Notes under the pieces: generated by a model
Databases searched by the model: none
Seen by the model: only the letters and a program-made list of their open reading frames with translations
What the model was told of the DNA's origin: nothing
Shown: one piece after another, positions 49,093 through 58,773 of the stretch
Layout: each line of letters starts with the position of its first letter
Numbering within the stretch: position 1 is the first letter of the stretch
Source: Candidatus Zixiibacteriota bacterium
GTDB lineage: Bacteria > Zixibacteria > MSB-5A5 > GN15 > JAAZOE01
Direction of reading: 5' to 3'
Assembly (NCBI GenBank): GCA_023138975.1
Contig: JAGLON010000043.1
Span: 47,677-111,676, forward strand
Length of the DNA stretch: 64,000 bases
Program-made: the position numbers and the translations under genes

Positions 49093-50082
49093 ATGGACCT
49101 CGATATTAAAAAGATTCAGGAAGAGGTTGAGCAAAAGTCGGCCTTTATTAAGCAGCTGAAGACCGAGCTTAGTACTGTGATAATCGGTCAAAAATATATG
49201 ATCGACCGCATGATAATCGGAATGCTGGCCAACGGTCATATTCTTCTGGAGGGCGTTCCCGGGCTGGCTAAGACTCTGGCCGTCAAGTCGCTGGCGGCGG
49301 CAATCAAGGCTAAATTCAAACGGATTCAGTTTACGCCGGATTTGCTCCCGGCTGACTTGATTGGCACAATGATTTATAATCCGCAAAAAGCGGAATTTTC
49401 GGTAAAAAAGGGTCCGGTTTTTTCTAATATCGTTCTGGCCGATGAAATCAACCGCGCCCCCGCCAAGGTGCAGTCGGCTTTGTTAGAGGCAATGCAGGAA
49501 CGTCAGATCACGATTGGCGACGAAACACATAAACTTGACGAGCCGTTTTTGGTGCTGGCGACTCAGAACCCGATTGAGCAGGAAGGTACCTACCCATTGC
49601 CCGAAGCACAGGTGGACCGATTTATTTTCAAACTGAAAATAACCTATCCTACTCCCGAAGAAGAGCGGCAGATTATGGATAGTATGACCGTCGGCAAGGA
49701 GATATCAGTAACACCTACCGTAAGCATCGAAGATATCCTTGCAGCTCGTAAGACAGTAACCGATATCTATGTTGATGAGAAAGTAAAAGAATATATCCTC
49801 AGTATTGTTTTTGCCACCCGCGATCCGGAAAAATACGGCTTGGGAAGTCTTACTGATCTGATATTGTATGGTGCCTCGCCTCGAGCTACAATTTACTTGA
49901 ATTTGGCTGCTAAAGCTCACGCCTTTTTGAAGGGTCGAGGGTATATCACTCCCGAAGATGTTAAAGCTATCGGCCCGGACGTGCTTCGTCATCGCATTAT
50001 TGTCACTTATGAAGCGGAAGCCGAGGAAATCACTGCGGATGACATCGTTCAGAGAATCTTTGATACAATTGAGGTGCCGTAG
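49093..50082 (+). CDS. MoxR-family AAA ATPase
   Basis: GHILLEGVPGLAKTLAVKSLA, IQFTPDLLPADLIGTMIYN, VLADEINRAPAKVQSALLEAMQERQ, LATQNPIEQEGTYPLPEAQVDRF. Confidence 0.96.
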   Translation: MDLDIKKIQEEVEQKSAFIKQLKTELSTVIIGQKYMIDRMIIGMLANGHILLEGVPGLAKTLAVKSLAAAIKAKFKRIQFTPDLLPADLIGTMIYNPQKAEFSVKKGPVFSNIVLADEINRAPAKVQSALLEAMQERQITIGDETHKLDEPFLVLATQNPIEQEGTYPLPEAQVDRFIFKLKITYPTPEEERQIMDSMTVGKEISVTPTVSIEDILAARKTVTDIYVDEKVKEYILSIVFATRDPEKYGLGSLTDLILYGASPRATIYLNLAAKAHAFLKGRGYITPEDVKAIGPDVLRHRIIVTYEAEAEEITADDIVQRIFDTIEVP

Positions 50083-50088
50083 GCGGAT

Positions 50089-50964
50089 ATGATCCCTAAG
50101 GAGATATTTAAAAAAATACGTCGGATAGAAATCCGAACCCGTAAACTCGTCAACGACCTATTCTCAGGTGAGTACCATGCTACTTTTAAGGGGCAGGGAA
50201 TGGAGTTTGAGGAGGTGCGCGAATATTCACCGGGTGATGATATTCGGCTGATTGACTGGAATGTGACTGCCCGCACCGGATATCCTTACGTCAAGAAATT
50301 CAAAGAGGAGCGTGAGCTTACGGTCATTCTTTTGGTCGACGTTTCATCTTCGGGACGTTTCGGGACTCATGAACGCTATAAGGAAGAACTGGCCGCGGAG
50401 TTATGCGCTTTGCTGGCGTTTTCCGCAATTAAAAACAACGACAAAGTTGGTCTGATAATCTTCACGGATAAAATAGAAATGTATATCCCGCCTCAAAAAG
50501 GAAAAGGGCACGTACTGCGCCTGATTCGGGAAATACTGTTTTTCAGCCCCGAGCATACTAAAACCGATATTGCCGGAGCGCTTGAATTTTTCAATAAAGT
50601 AACAAAACGCAAATCGGTAGTATTCTTGATTAGCGATTTCTTATCCGAGGATTTCTTTACTCCGATTCGTATCGCCAATCGTAAGCATGATATGATTGCC
50701 GTGAAAATATCAGATCCGCGTGAACTTTCATTTGATAATTATGGATTAATAGAACTTGAGGATGCTGAAACTGGTGAAGTTATGGTGCTTGACACATCAT
50801 CACTTGCATTTAGGAATGAGTTCGCGATGCAGGCCCAGGATATGGTTGATGGTCTGCAAAAAGAGTTTAAAACGATTGACCTGGATTTTATTCACATCAG
50901 AACAGATAAGCCCTATACCGGACCGCTGGTGCAGTTCTTTAAAATGAGGGGGAAACGGCACTGA
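50089..50964 (+). CDS. DUF58 domain protein
   Basis: FSGEYHATFKGQGMEFEEVREYSPGDDIRLIDWNVTARTGYPYVKKFKEERELTVILLVDVSSS. Confidence 0.94.
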   Translation: MIPKEIFKKIRRIEIRTRKLVNDLFSGEYHATFKGQGMEFEEVREYSPGDDIRLIDWNVTARTGYPYVKKFKEERELTVILLVDVSSSGRFGTHERYKEELAAELCALLAFSAIKNNDKVGLIIFTDKIEMYIPPQKGKGHVLRLIREILFFSPEHTKTDIAGALEFFNKVTKRKSVVFLISDFLSEDFFTPIRIANRKHDMIAVKISDPRELSFDNYGLIELEDAETGEVMVLDTSSLAFRNEFAMQAQDMVDGLQKEFKTIDLDFIHIRTDKPYTGPLVQFFKMRGKRH

Positions 50965-51059
50965 TGCAAAACGGCAAACCAAATTCATATGTGGCGATTA
51001 TAGTTGATGATCTGCTGCGGGTCGAGAAAGTTCAGCTTTTTGAGGAGAATATACGGTAA
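50964..51059 (+). CDS. Candidate 31-aa mini-protein inside the Bat operon
   Basis: ATG overlaps the DUF58 stop (TGATG) and TAA abuts the next ATG (TAAATG); MQNGKPNSYVAIIVDDLLRVEKVQLFEENIR. Confidence 0.45.
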   Translation: MQNGKPNSYVAIIVDDLLRVEKVQLFEENIR

Positions 51060-52157
51060 ATGACGTCGCTTCGCATCATAGGCATACTGTGTATTTGTTT
51101 CTTAACCATGGGAATGGTTATAGCAGATGATATTTCAGTAACCGCATCGGTTTCAAGGCAAACAGCCTATATTGGCGATTTGATTGATTATACAATCACG
51201 GTTAATTATAGCTCCGGCATAACTGTAACGCCTCCGGCGGCCGGAAAAAACCTCGGTCAATTTGATGTCAAAGATTACCGGGTTGGCGAAGAAAAAGAAC
51301 TTGATGGAGACCGGCGGGAACAAAATCTCTGGTTTGAGATGCGGACCTTTACTACCGGAGAATATGTCATACCTTCGCTTGAAATAGAGTATTTTACTGT
51401 TGATTCGACCAGAAAGGTTATCAGCTCCGACCCGATCAAGATCAATATCAAATCGGTTATTGCCGATGGTTCTGAATCGGATACACTGCAGATTCGTGAT
51501 ATCAAGGAACAGGCCTCTCTCAAAAGCGGTCTTCCTCTCTGGGCTGTGTTAACCCTCGTTGGTGCTATTATTGGTGGTATGTCTTTTTTGATCTGGTGGT
51601 GGCTTAAAAGGCAGCAAAGAGAAGAAGAGGAATACGTGGATCCTCGGCCTGCCTGGGAAATAGCCTTTACTGATTTGGCGTTATTGAAGGAAAAGGATTT
51701 ATTAGAGCAAGGCGAGATAAAGCTCTACTATTTGGAATTGACTAATATCATCCGTCGGTATCTCGGTAAGAAATTCGAATTTGATGCAATGGATTTAACG
51801 ACCTCTGAGATTGATGAATATCTCAATTCCATTGAATTCCCCGATACGATATGCCGGGAATTTATTGAATTTTTAGCTGATGCTGATTTGATTAAATTTG
51901 CCAAACATAAACCTGAAGCCGATCAACCGGATGAAGATTGGCAAAAAACTTATCGATTTATTAATGACACCAAAGATATTCCCGTTATAAAACCGGAGCC
52001 GGAACCTGATGTGAAATATATTCCTCCGATTCAAACGGACGAGAACACCGATGATGAATGGAGATATGCACCTCCGGGATATAAAGATATGATGCTGGCA
52101 ATAGACCAATCTTCGACCGATTCTGCCGATACCGCCGAAGAGGAGGCCCGCGAATGA
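51060..52157 (+). CDS. BatD-like Bat-operon membrane protein
   Basis: Signal peptide, Ig-like domain, TM LPLWAVLTLVGAIIGGMSFLIWWWL, C-terminal helical region; between DUF58 and batA. Confidence 0.7.
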   Translation: MTSLRIIGILCICFLTMGMVIADDISVTASVSRQTAYIGDLIDYTITVNYSSGITVTPPAAGKNLGQFDVKDYRVGEEKELDGDRREQNLWFEMRTFTTGEYVIPSLEIEYFTVDSTRKVISSDPIKINIKSVIADGSESDTLQIRDIKEQASLKSGLPLWAVLTLVGAIIGGMSFLIWWWLKRQQREEEEYVDPRPAWEIAFTDLALLKEKDLLEQGEIKLYYLELTNIIRRYLGKKFEFDAMDLTTSEIDEYLNSIEFPDTICREFIEFLADADLIKFAKHKPEADQPDEDWQKTYRFINDTKDIPVIKPEPEPDVKYIPPIQTDENTDDEWRYAPPGYKDMMLAIDQSSTDSADTAEEEARE

Positions 52158-53185
52158 ACCTGATGAAATTCGAAGGCTGGGATGTTATCCTCTTTCAGAT
52201 TCCCGGGTGGTTTATACTCGCTGTAGGCGGAGTCGTTATTATCGGGCTGGCTTATTACTATTACTATTTCGCATCTTCCAAATCGGCGGCAGTGCGCTAT
52301 TCTGATCTTTCTCTTGTAAAAACCGGAAAGAAATCTCTCCGGCAGAGACTCCGGCCCATGCTAAACCTGTTACGCCTTTGTGCTCTGGCGCTGTTATTCA
52401 TCGCTATGGCGCGTCCGCAATCCGGCTCTCAAAAGCGGGATATTGAAACCGAAGGTGTTGATATTATGATCGCGCTTGATGTCTCGGGTTCAATGAATGC
52501 TGAAGATTTTAAACCGCATAATCGGTTGTATGTAGCTAAAGAGGAAATAGGAAAGTTTATTGACCGCCGCACAAACGATCGGATAGGATTGCTGATTTTC
52601 GCCAAGACGTCATTTGTACAATGTCCTCTGACTCTCGACTATGGGACTCTGAGAAATTTTCTTACAATGGTTGATTTTGGTCAGCTTGAAGATGGCACCG
52701 CAATTGGCCTGGCACTTGCAAATTCGGTTAATCGCTTTCGGGACAGTGACGCCAAGTCAAAAGTGATTATTCTCCTGACTGATGGAGTTAACAATGTTAC
52801 CGAAATTGATCCGATGACTGCCGCCAATGTCGCCAAAACTATGGGCGTAAAAGTTTATACCATCGGAACCGGCAAACCGGGAAATGCTATGTATAAAACA
52901 AACCATCCGATTTTTGGCGTGCGTTATCAGTATGCCACAACTATGATCGATGAAGAAACTTTAACGAAAATAGCGGAGAGGACCGGGGGAAGATATTTCC
53001 GTGCCCGAAGTGAAAAGGAACTGGAAGAGATTTATACGGAAATTGACGGATTGGAGAAAACAAAGATAAAAGTAAATGAGTATATACAGTATGAGGAGTT
53101 ATTCTTCAATTTCCTATTGGCTGGTTTTTTCTTAATGTTATTGGAAATGCTGTTGAGCCAGACATATTTAAGAAAGATACCGTAA
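52154..53185 (+). CDS. batA: BatA-like VWA domain protein
   Basis: MIDAS DVSGSMNAEDF; RIGLLIFAKTSFVQCPLTLDYGTL; flanking TMs. Confidence 0.9.
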   Translation: MNLMKFEGWDVILFQIPGWFILAVGGVVIIGLAYYYYYFASSKSAAVRYSDLSLVKTGKKSLRQRLRPMLNLLRLCALALLFIAMARPQSGSQKRDIETEGVDIMIALDVSGSMNAEDFKPHNRLYVAKEEIGKFIDRRTNDRIGLLIFAKTSFVQCPLTLDYGTLRNFLTMVDFGQLEDGTAIGLALANSVNRFRDSDAKSKVIILLTDGVNNVTEIDPMTAANVAKTMGVKVYTIGTGKPGNAMYKTNHPIFGVRYQYATTMIDEETLTKIAERTGGRYFRARSEKELEEIYTEIDGLEKTKIKVNEYIQYEELFFNFLLAGFFLMLLEMLLSQTYLRKIP

Positions 53186-53196
53186 GGCTTAAATAG

Positions 53197-54234
53197 ATGA
53201 GATTTTTAGAACCACTATATTTGCTGGGCCTGGTCTTGATTCCCGTTTTAGGGTTTTTCTACTGGATTGCCATTTCCCGTAAGAAAAAAATCCTGGCTCG
53301 TTTCGGTGAGATACCGTTGATTATGCGCGCGGCTTCTGGCATATCGTTCAGTCGTCAGGCAACCAAAGCGGGATTGCTTTTGACTGCTGTTTTGTTTCTC
53401 GCTTTTGCGGCGGCCAAACCTCAGTTGGGTACTCATATGGAAATGGTCAAACGGCAAGGACTCGATATTGTTCTCGCGGTTGATATCTCACCGTCCATGG
53501 AAGCTCGTGATGTTTTGCCCGGGCCGATATCCCGACTGGATAAAGCCAAACAACAACTGCGAACTTTAATATCTCCTACGTATCTGGAAGGTGACCGTAT
53601 TGGCATCGTCGTTTTTTCCGGAAGCGCTATTATTCAATGTCCTCTGACTCTTGATTACCGAGCAGCCCGGTTGTTCTTGGATTACATAGATACGGATATG
53701 ATTGATGTCAAAGGCACAGCGATTGGATCGGCTATCAATACAGCGATAAAGGCATTTGATCAACAAGAACGAAAACACAAGATTTTGCTATTATTGACTG
53801 ACGGCGAAGACCAAGATACTAAGCCTATTCAGGCTGCTGATGCAGCTCGGGAACAGGGAATTAAAATCTATACCATCGGTATTGGTAATCCCGATGGTGA
53901 GCCGATTCCAATCTTTAACCGAAACGGAGAACGGGTCGGATTCAAAAAAGATATGGAAGGCAAAGTAATTATTACTAAGATGGATGAATCGACTCTGCAA
54001 AAGATAGCACTTAATACCGGAGGAAAATACTACCGGGCATCTCCATCTGATATGGAACTTGATCGGATTTACAGCGAGATTCAGGGAATGGAGAAAAAGG
54101 AACTCGAAGGAAAACTCCTGCTGCAATACGATGACCGTTTCCAATGGCCGTTAGCTTTTGCCCTGATTTTTATTATTTGGGAAGTGTTTGTTCCCGAGCG
54201 TATTCGCAGGAAGAGTAAGGAGAGTGTGGTGTGA
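53197..54234 (+). CDS. batB: BatB-like VWA domain protein
   Basis: AVDISPSMEARDVLPGPISRLDKAKQQL; RIGIVVFSGSAIIQCPLTLDY; flanking TMs. Confidence 0.9.
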   Translation: MRFLEPLYLLGLVLIPVLGFFYWIAISRKKKILARFGEIPLIMRAASGISFSRQATKAGLLLTAVLFLAFAAAKPQLGTHMEMVKRQGLDIVLAVDISPSMEARDVLPGPISRLDKAKQQLRTLISPTYLEGDRIGIVVFSGSAIIQCPLTLDYRAARLFLDYIDTDMIDVKGTAIGSAINTAIKAFDQQERKHKILLLLTDGEDQDTKPIQAADAAREQGIKIYTIGIGNPDGEPIPIFNRNGERVGFKKDMEGKVIITKMDESTLQKIALNTGGKYYRASPSDMELDRIYSEIQGMEKKELEGKLLLQYDDRFQWPLAFALIFIIWEVFVPERIRRKSKESVV

Positions 54235-55028
54235 TGAAATATATCCTGCTCAGTATGCTTCTGCTGGTATTGTGTATGCCCGCCCTCGCCGAAGATTTTG
54301 CCGATTTGAACGATAAAGGCAACGAGTATTTCGAAGAAGGTGAGTTTGAAGAAGCTCTTGGATTTTATCATGAGGCCGAAATTGAAAAACCGGAAACTTC
54401 CGAAATATACTATAATCAGGCTAACGCCCTGTTGAAATCAGGCAAGTACGAGGAAGCGCTTGAGAAATACGAGAAAGCAAAACTAACCGATGACGTTGAA
54501 TTACAGGCCAACGTTTACTACAATCAGGGAAATGGACATTTTCTTAAACAGGATTTTATGAATGCTATAAATTCCTATGAGAAGTGTTTGTCGCTTGTAC
54601 CCGAAGATCTGAATGCGAAATTCAATCTGGAATTGGCTCGCACGCGGCTGAAAGAACTGATGGAACGTCAAGAACAGAAGCAGGATAAAAAGCAGGATAA
54701 ACAGGAACAACAAGAGAAACAGGAAAAACAAGAGCAAGAAGAACAACAAGAGCAGCAACAAGAACAGCAAAGCGATGAAGAACAACAGCCGGAGGAGAAG
54801 CCTGAAGAACAAAAGGGTGAAGAGGATCAGGATGGCGATGAGAAAAGCGAAGGGGAGCAAGAGTCTCAACCTAAGCCCAAATTAGAAGAAGAAGAAATGA
54901 CCAAGGAAGAAGAGGAAATGAGCAAGGAGGACGCCATACGTCTGATGAATTCACTTGAGGATTTGGCCAAGCAGAATAGAAAACGAAAGTACAAAGTAGT
55001 TGGTAACTATCAGGGAAATGATTGGTGA
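54231..55028 (+). CDS. batC: BatC-like TPR protein with Gln/Glu/Lys-rich tail
   Basis: TPRs (GNEYFEEGEFEEALGFYHEAEIEKP; GNGHFLKQDFMNAINSYEKCLSLVP) and low-complexity tail. Confidence 0.87.
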   Translation: MMKYILLSMLLLVLCMPALAEDFADLNDKGNEYFEEGEFEEALGFYHEAEIEKPETSEIYYNQANALLKSGKYEEALEKYEKAKLTDDVELQANVYYNQGNGHFLKQDFMNAINSYEKCLSLVPEDLNAKFNLELARTRLKELMERQEQKQDKKQDKQEQQEKQEKQEQEEQQEQQQEQQSDEEQQPEEKPEEQKGEEDQDGDEKSEGEQESQPKPKLEEEEMTKEEEEMSKEDAIRLMNSLEDLAKQNRKRKYKVVGNYQGNDW

Positions 55029-56851
55029 TAATGTTGTTTAATCGTCTTGGAAAATCAGTTGTATTGGCCTCTCTGTTTATAGCGATTTTATTCCAAACCG
55101 CATATGCCAACGATGATATCTCTATCTCCATTTCTCTCGACAGGGATAAGGTCGGGCAGGAAGAGAATGCAACTCTCACAGTTGTTGTTGAGACTAGGAT
55201 TCAGCAGGGTCTGCCAAAACCGAAGCTGCCTCCGACACCTCAGTTTGACGTTTATTCTATTGGGACATCCAGTCAGATGTTGCAGGATGGATCTGGTATT
55301 AAAAAAATATTCACTTATAAGTATGCCCTATCACCTAAAAAGACCGGCACCTTCCCGCTTCGTTCCGCATGGCTGGTTTACAATAACAAACGCTATGAAT
55401 CCAATCATTTGCAATTGCATGTAGTAAAAAACGCCCGCGAGGCATCAGGACCGTTGGCTGAAATTTCCGTGGATGGTAAAAGCAAACAAAAAGAACTGTT
55501 TTTGGTAACTGAAACGAATAAGAAAACAGCTTATGTCAATGAGCAAGTTGTTTTTACTCGGAAGTTTTTTATCATGTCGCGCATCAGAGCTTACTCACCG
55601 CCGAATTATTGGCCGCTATCCGCGCCTGATTTTTGGATTAGTGACAGTACTCAAGAAAAGCAATATAGACAAGTTATTAACGGTTACGAATATTGGGTTC
55701 GAGAACAATCATATGCCTTATTTGCGACCAAACCGGGTAAACTGACAATTAACTCCATAAGGCTAGCCATTGCGGTTGCCCAAAAATCAAAACGCCATCA
55801 GCGCGATCCGTTTAGTTTAATCGAAGACCTTCTTGTGGAAGTTAAAAAAGTGACAGTTAAATCTCAACCGATAACAGTTCAGGTTAAATCGTTGCCAAAG
55901 AAGGGCCGTCCGGCTAAGTTCTCAGGCGCTATCGGCCAGTATCGGCTAACCGCGGGAGTTGATCGGACTAATGTCGAAGTTAATGAATCAATTACTCTGA
56001 TGGTTAAAATATCCGGAACCGGTAATATAAAGTCTATTCCTGAGCCGACCCTGCCTGATATGGATGGCTTTAGATTCGAGAAATCCTCAACGAACTTTAA
56101 GCAGTTGAATATCGGAAAAGATTTGGGCGGCACAAAAACATTCGAGTATTTGCTATTACCCCGTATTTCCGGAACTCAGACAATAAAACCGTTAACGCTG
56201 AACTTCTTTGACCCGGTAAAAGGCAAATATCGTTCAACGCAATCCAAACCAATTATACTTAATGTGAATCAGGGAGAACTATCGGCGGATACGGAGATTC
56301 CCTATAACCCGGTTTCGGGTCAAACGATTAACCTTAAAGAAACCGATATTCGATTTATTAAGACTTCTGGTTCTACACTGATTCCCAGTGGTTCAATAGC
56401 ATTAAAATCGCCGGTTTTTCTGGCTGTTGTTGGGCTTCCGATTTTGGTACTAATCGGCGGATTCATTGATGTCAGGCGGAAACGCAAACTCGCCGGAAAT
56501 GTAGCCTATGCCAGATTAAGAAAAGCGAAAAGCATCGCCCAAAAACGCCTGAAATTGGCCGAGGAATATCTGGTTAAAAACGATGATGCCTTTTATGCGG
56601 AAGTTTCCGGAGTGATTTATCAATTTATTGCTGATAAATTAAACCACTCAGCCCAGGGACTCACCTCGGAAGCGGTCGATGAACTTCTGGAAGAATGCAA
56701 CGCCTCTGTTGATTTACGTTCAGATATTAAAAACGTTCTCAGGGAGGCGGATTTTGGTCGATTCGCAGGATCCGGTGAGGGCGAGTCGGGAAAACAAGAT
56801 TTGTACAATCGCGCCGAATCAATAATTTCCAATCTGGAGGAAACGTTATAA
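55022..56851 (+). CDS. batD: BatD oxygen-tolerance protein
   Basis: SLDRDKVGQEENATLTVVVE; LSPKKTGTFPLRSAWLVYNNKRYES; VNESITLMVKISGTGNIKSIPEPTLP; C-terminal TM. Confidence 0.9.
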   Translation: MVIMLFNRLGKSVVLASLFIAILFQTAYANDDISISISLDRDKVGQEENATLTVVVETRIQQGLPKPKLPPTPQFDVYSIGTSSQMLQDGSGIKKIFTYKYALSPKKTGTFPLRSAWLVYNNKRYESNHLQLHVVKNAREASGPLAEISVDGKSKQKELFLVTETNKKTAYVNEQVVFTRKFFIMSRIRAYSPPNYWPLSAPDFWISDSTQEKQYRQVINGYEYWVREQSYALFATKPGKLTINSIRLAIAVAQKSKRHQRDPFSLIEDLLVEVKKVTVKSQPITVQVKSLPKKGRPAKFSGAIGQYRLTAGVDRTNVEVNESITLMVKISGTGNIKSIPEPTLPDMDGFRFEKSSTNFKQLNIGKDLGGTKTFEYLLLPRISGTQTIKPLTLNFFDPVKGKYRSTQSKPIILNVNQGELSADTEIPYNPVSGQTINLKETDIRFIKTSGSTLIPSGSIALKSPVFLAVVGLPILVLIGGFIDVRRKRKLAGNVAYARLRKAKSIAQKRLKLAEEYLVKNDDAFYAEVSGVIYQFIADKLNHSAQGLTSEAVDELLEECNASVDLRSDIKNVLREADFGRFAGSGEGESGKQDLYNRAESIISNLEETL

Positions 56852-57609
56852 TGACTGCTTTTCGTTTACTTCAGGTTGTTTGTATTTCCCTATTTTTATT
56901 CACATCACTATTAATAGCAGGGACTCTTGACCATAACTTTGAGACTGGCAATGATTATTATTCAAATGGCGATTACAAAGGAGCCATTGCAGAATATGAA
57001 AAAGTTATTCAAGCTGGTTACCAATCACCCGAGCTTTACTATAACCTCGGTAACTCGTATTTTCGAGAGGGGTTGCTTGGTCAGGCAATAGGAAATTATA
57101 TTCGTGCCAAAAGACTTGATCCGCGCGATGATGATATTGAGGCAAATCTGAGCTTTGCCCGTAAATTTGCTATCGATAAGATGGAAGTCACTGAGGAAAC
57201 CGTTTTCTTCGAATATATAAATCGCTTTTTTGATTCTTTCAGCCTTAAGGAATCAACTTGGTTATCGGGGATATTGCTTATTATATTGATTTCAGTGATT
57301 ATTACCAGCCGAATTTATAGACGTATTCATATCGCTTCACCGTTTTTGGTCCTATTAATTGTTGTGTTTGCGACCTCGTCAATTATTACTGGGGTTAAAT
57401 TGGATCGAGACGTTCTGACCCGTACCGGTGTAGTTATTTTCGAACAAATTGAGGTCCAAAACGGCCCCGGTGAAGACTACAACGTACAGTTTACCGCTCA
57501 TGCGGGACTAATATGCAAAATTGAGCGTGAGGAGTCCGGATACTACTTGGTGAATTTTGAGAACCGATTAAAGGGCTGGATTAGTACGAAGGCCGTTTCC
57601 GAAATATGA
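56851..57609 (+). CDS. batE: BatE-like TPR + SH3-type protein
   Basis: NDYYSNGDYKGAIAEYEKVIQAGYQSPELYYNLGNSYFREG; two TMs; C-terminal SH3-like QNGPGEDYNVQFTAHAGL...GWISTKAVSEI. Confidence 0.85.
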   Translation: MTAFRLLQVVCISLFLFTSLLIAGTLDHNFETGNDYYSNGDYKGAIAEYEKVIQAGYQSPELYYNLGNSYFREGLLGQAIGNYIRAKRLDPRDDDIEANLSFARKFAIDKMEVTEETVFFEYINRFFDSFSLKESTWLSGILLIILISVIITSRIYRRIHIASPFLVLLIVVFATSSIITGVKLDRDVLTRTGVVIFEQIEVQNGPGEDYNVQFTAHAGLICKIEREESGYYLVNFENRLKGWISTKAVSEI

Positions 57610-57688
57610 TTTTGCTATTAAGTTTTTGTACCCTTTTTGTTTGACAGACATTTATTAATTCTCTACCTTTTAAGATTGTGTTATAGCT

Positions 57689-57712
57689 CCGGCAATTTGC
57701 CGGTTATTTTTT
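57689..57712 (+). terminator. Rho-independent terminator after Bat operon
   Basis: CCGGCA-ATT-TGCCGG followed by TTATTTTTT. Confidence 0.65.
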
Positions 57713-57720
57713 GAGTGTAT

Positions 57721-58773
57721 ATGGCATCTATTTTTAAGAAAAAGCAATTTTGGGGTGGACTAATAGCCGCGGCTATTTTAGTGTTTTTATTCTATGATTT
57801 AGATTTAACTCGAACACTAAATGTTGCCCGGGAGTTAGATTTACTGTATTTGATACCGGCCTTGTTATCCGGAGCCGGGATAATCGTCTTTAAGACTTTC
57901 CGCTGGAAAACAATCGTCTCTAAAGTACGAAAAGTTCTGTTTTGGCCGACCTTATGTCTCTATGCGACTTCTCAACTAATTGCCGTTGTACTACCGGCTT
58001 TGACCGGTCAGGCGGGAAGAGTGCTACTATTTTCCCGAAAAGGAAAATTTTCAAAAACTTACGCCTTTTCGACAATTTTCCTCGAAGTGGTTCTCGACGG
58101 TGCTGGACTAATTATACTGATGATGATCGCTTCGAGTGTTTTTGTTTTTCCAGAGGATTATCGGTTTATCAGCTATATCATCGGTGTTGCAACGCTCTTT
58201 CTTCTCATCCTTTTTTATTTTAGTCTCAGATTTCAGAAGAACTTAGAAAACTTTATTCATCGCCGAATTCGTCCCCGCTCCCGGAAAGTTTATCTGGTTA
58301 TCAGGAAATTCATTCGTTCGTTTAATGACGGTATTTCAGTTTTACGGTCTACTGACAAACTTTTTTCAATATCTATAAATACTATTTTGGCTTGGGCCTG
58401 TAATATCGGAGCCATCTATTTTTTGTTTTTCATGTTCAATTTCGATTTGCCGGTCTGGGCCGCGGTTGTAGTAATTATTGTCAACTATTTAGCTTTGATG
58501 GTGCCGATAACTCCGGGAAATCTGGGATCGTTCCAATTAGCCGTCGTTGCGAGCCTGAAGATGTTTTCTGTCCCCAAAACAGAAGCAGTTCTGTTTTCGG
58601 TCATGTTGTATCTCGTTGACATGATTCCCATGCTTGTCATGGCTGCCTTTTTCCTCTTTAAAGAGCATTTCTCTATCTCAGAAATTAGTGAAGATGAAGA
58701 ACTGATTGAAGAAGTGGAAAAAATGGTTGTAGAGACCGATATAGAAATCAAGGAAGAGGTTGATAGAAAATGA
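57721..58773 (+). CDS. Lysylphosphatidylglycerol synthase TM region / UPF0104 (YbhN-like) protein
   Basis: Multi-pass; RWKTIVSKVRKV, LPALTGQAGRVLLFSRKGKFSKTYAFSTIFLEVVLDG, LMVPITPGNLGSFQLAV. ATG 57721 is preferred over the GTG at 57715. Confidence 0.85.
   Translation: MASIFKKKQFWGGLIAAAILVFLFYDLDLTRTLNVARELDLLYLIPALLSGAGIIVFKTFRWKTIVSKVRKVLFWPTLCLYATSQLIAVVLPALTGQAGRVLLFSRKGKFSKTYAFSTIFLEVVLDGAGLIILMMIASSVFVFPEDYRFISYIIGVATLFLLILFYFSLRFQKNLENFIHRRIRPRSRKVYLVIRKFIRSFNDGISVLRSTDKLFSISINTILAWACNIGAIYFLFFMFNFDLPVWAAVVVIIVNYLALMVPITPGNLGSFQLAVVASLKMFSVPKTEAVLFSVMLYLVDMIPMLVMAAFFLFKEHFSISEISEDEELIEEVEKMVVETDIEIKEEVDRK

Noticed and set aside
54501-54869. Minus-strand 122-aa Leu/Phe-rich ORF that looks like a membrane protein
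   Set aside because: It is the antisense reading of the Gln/Glu/Lys-rich batC tail (CTT/TTC codons); a composition artefact.
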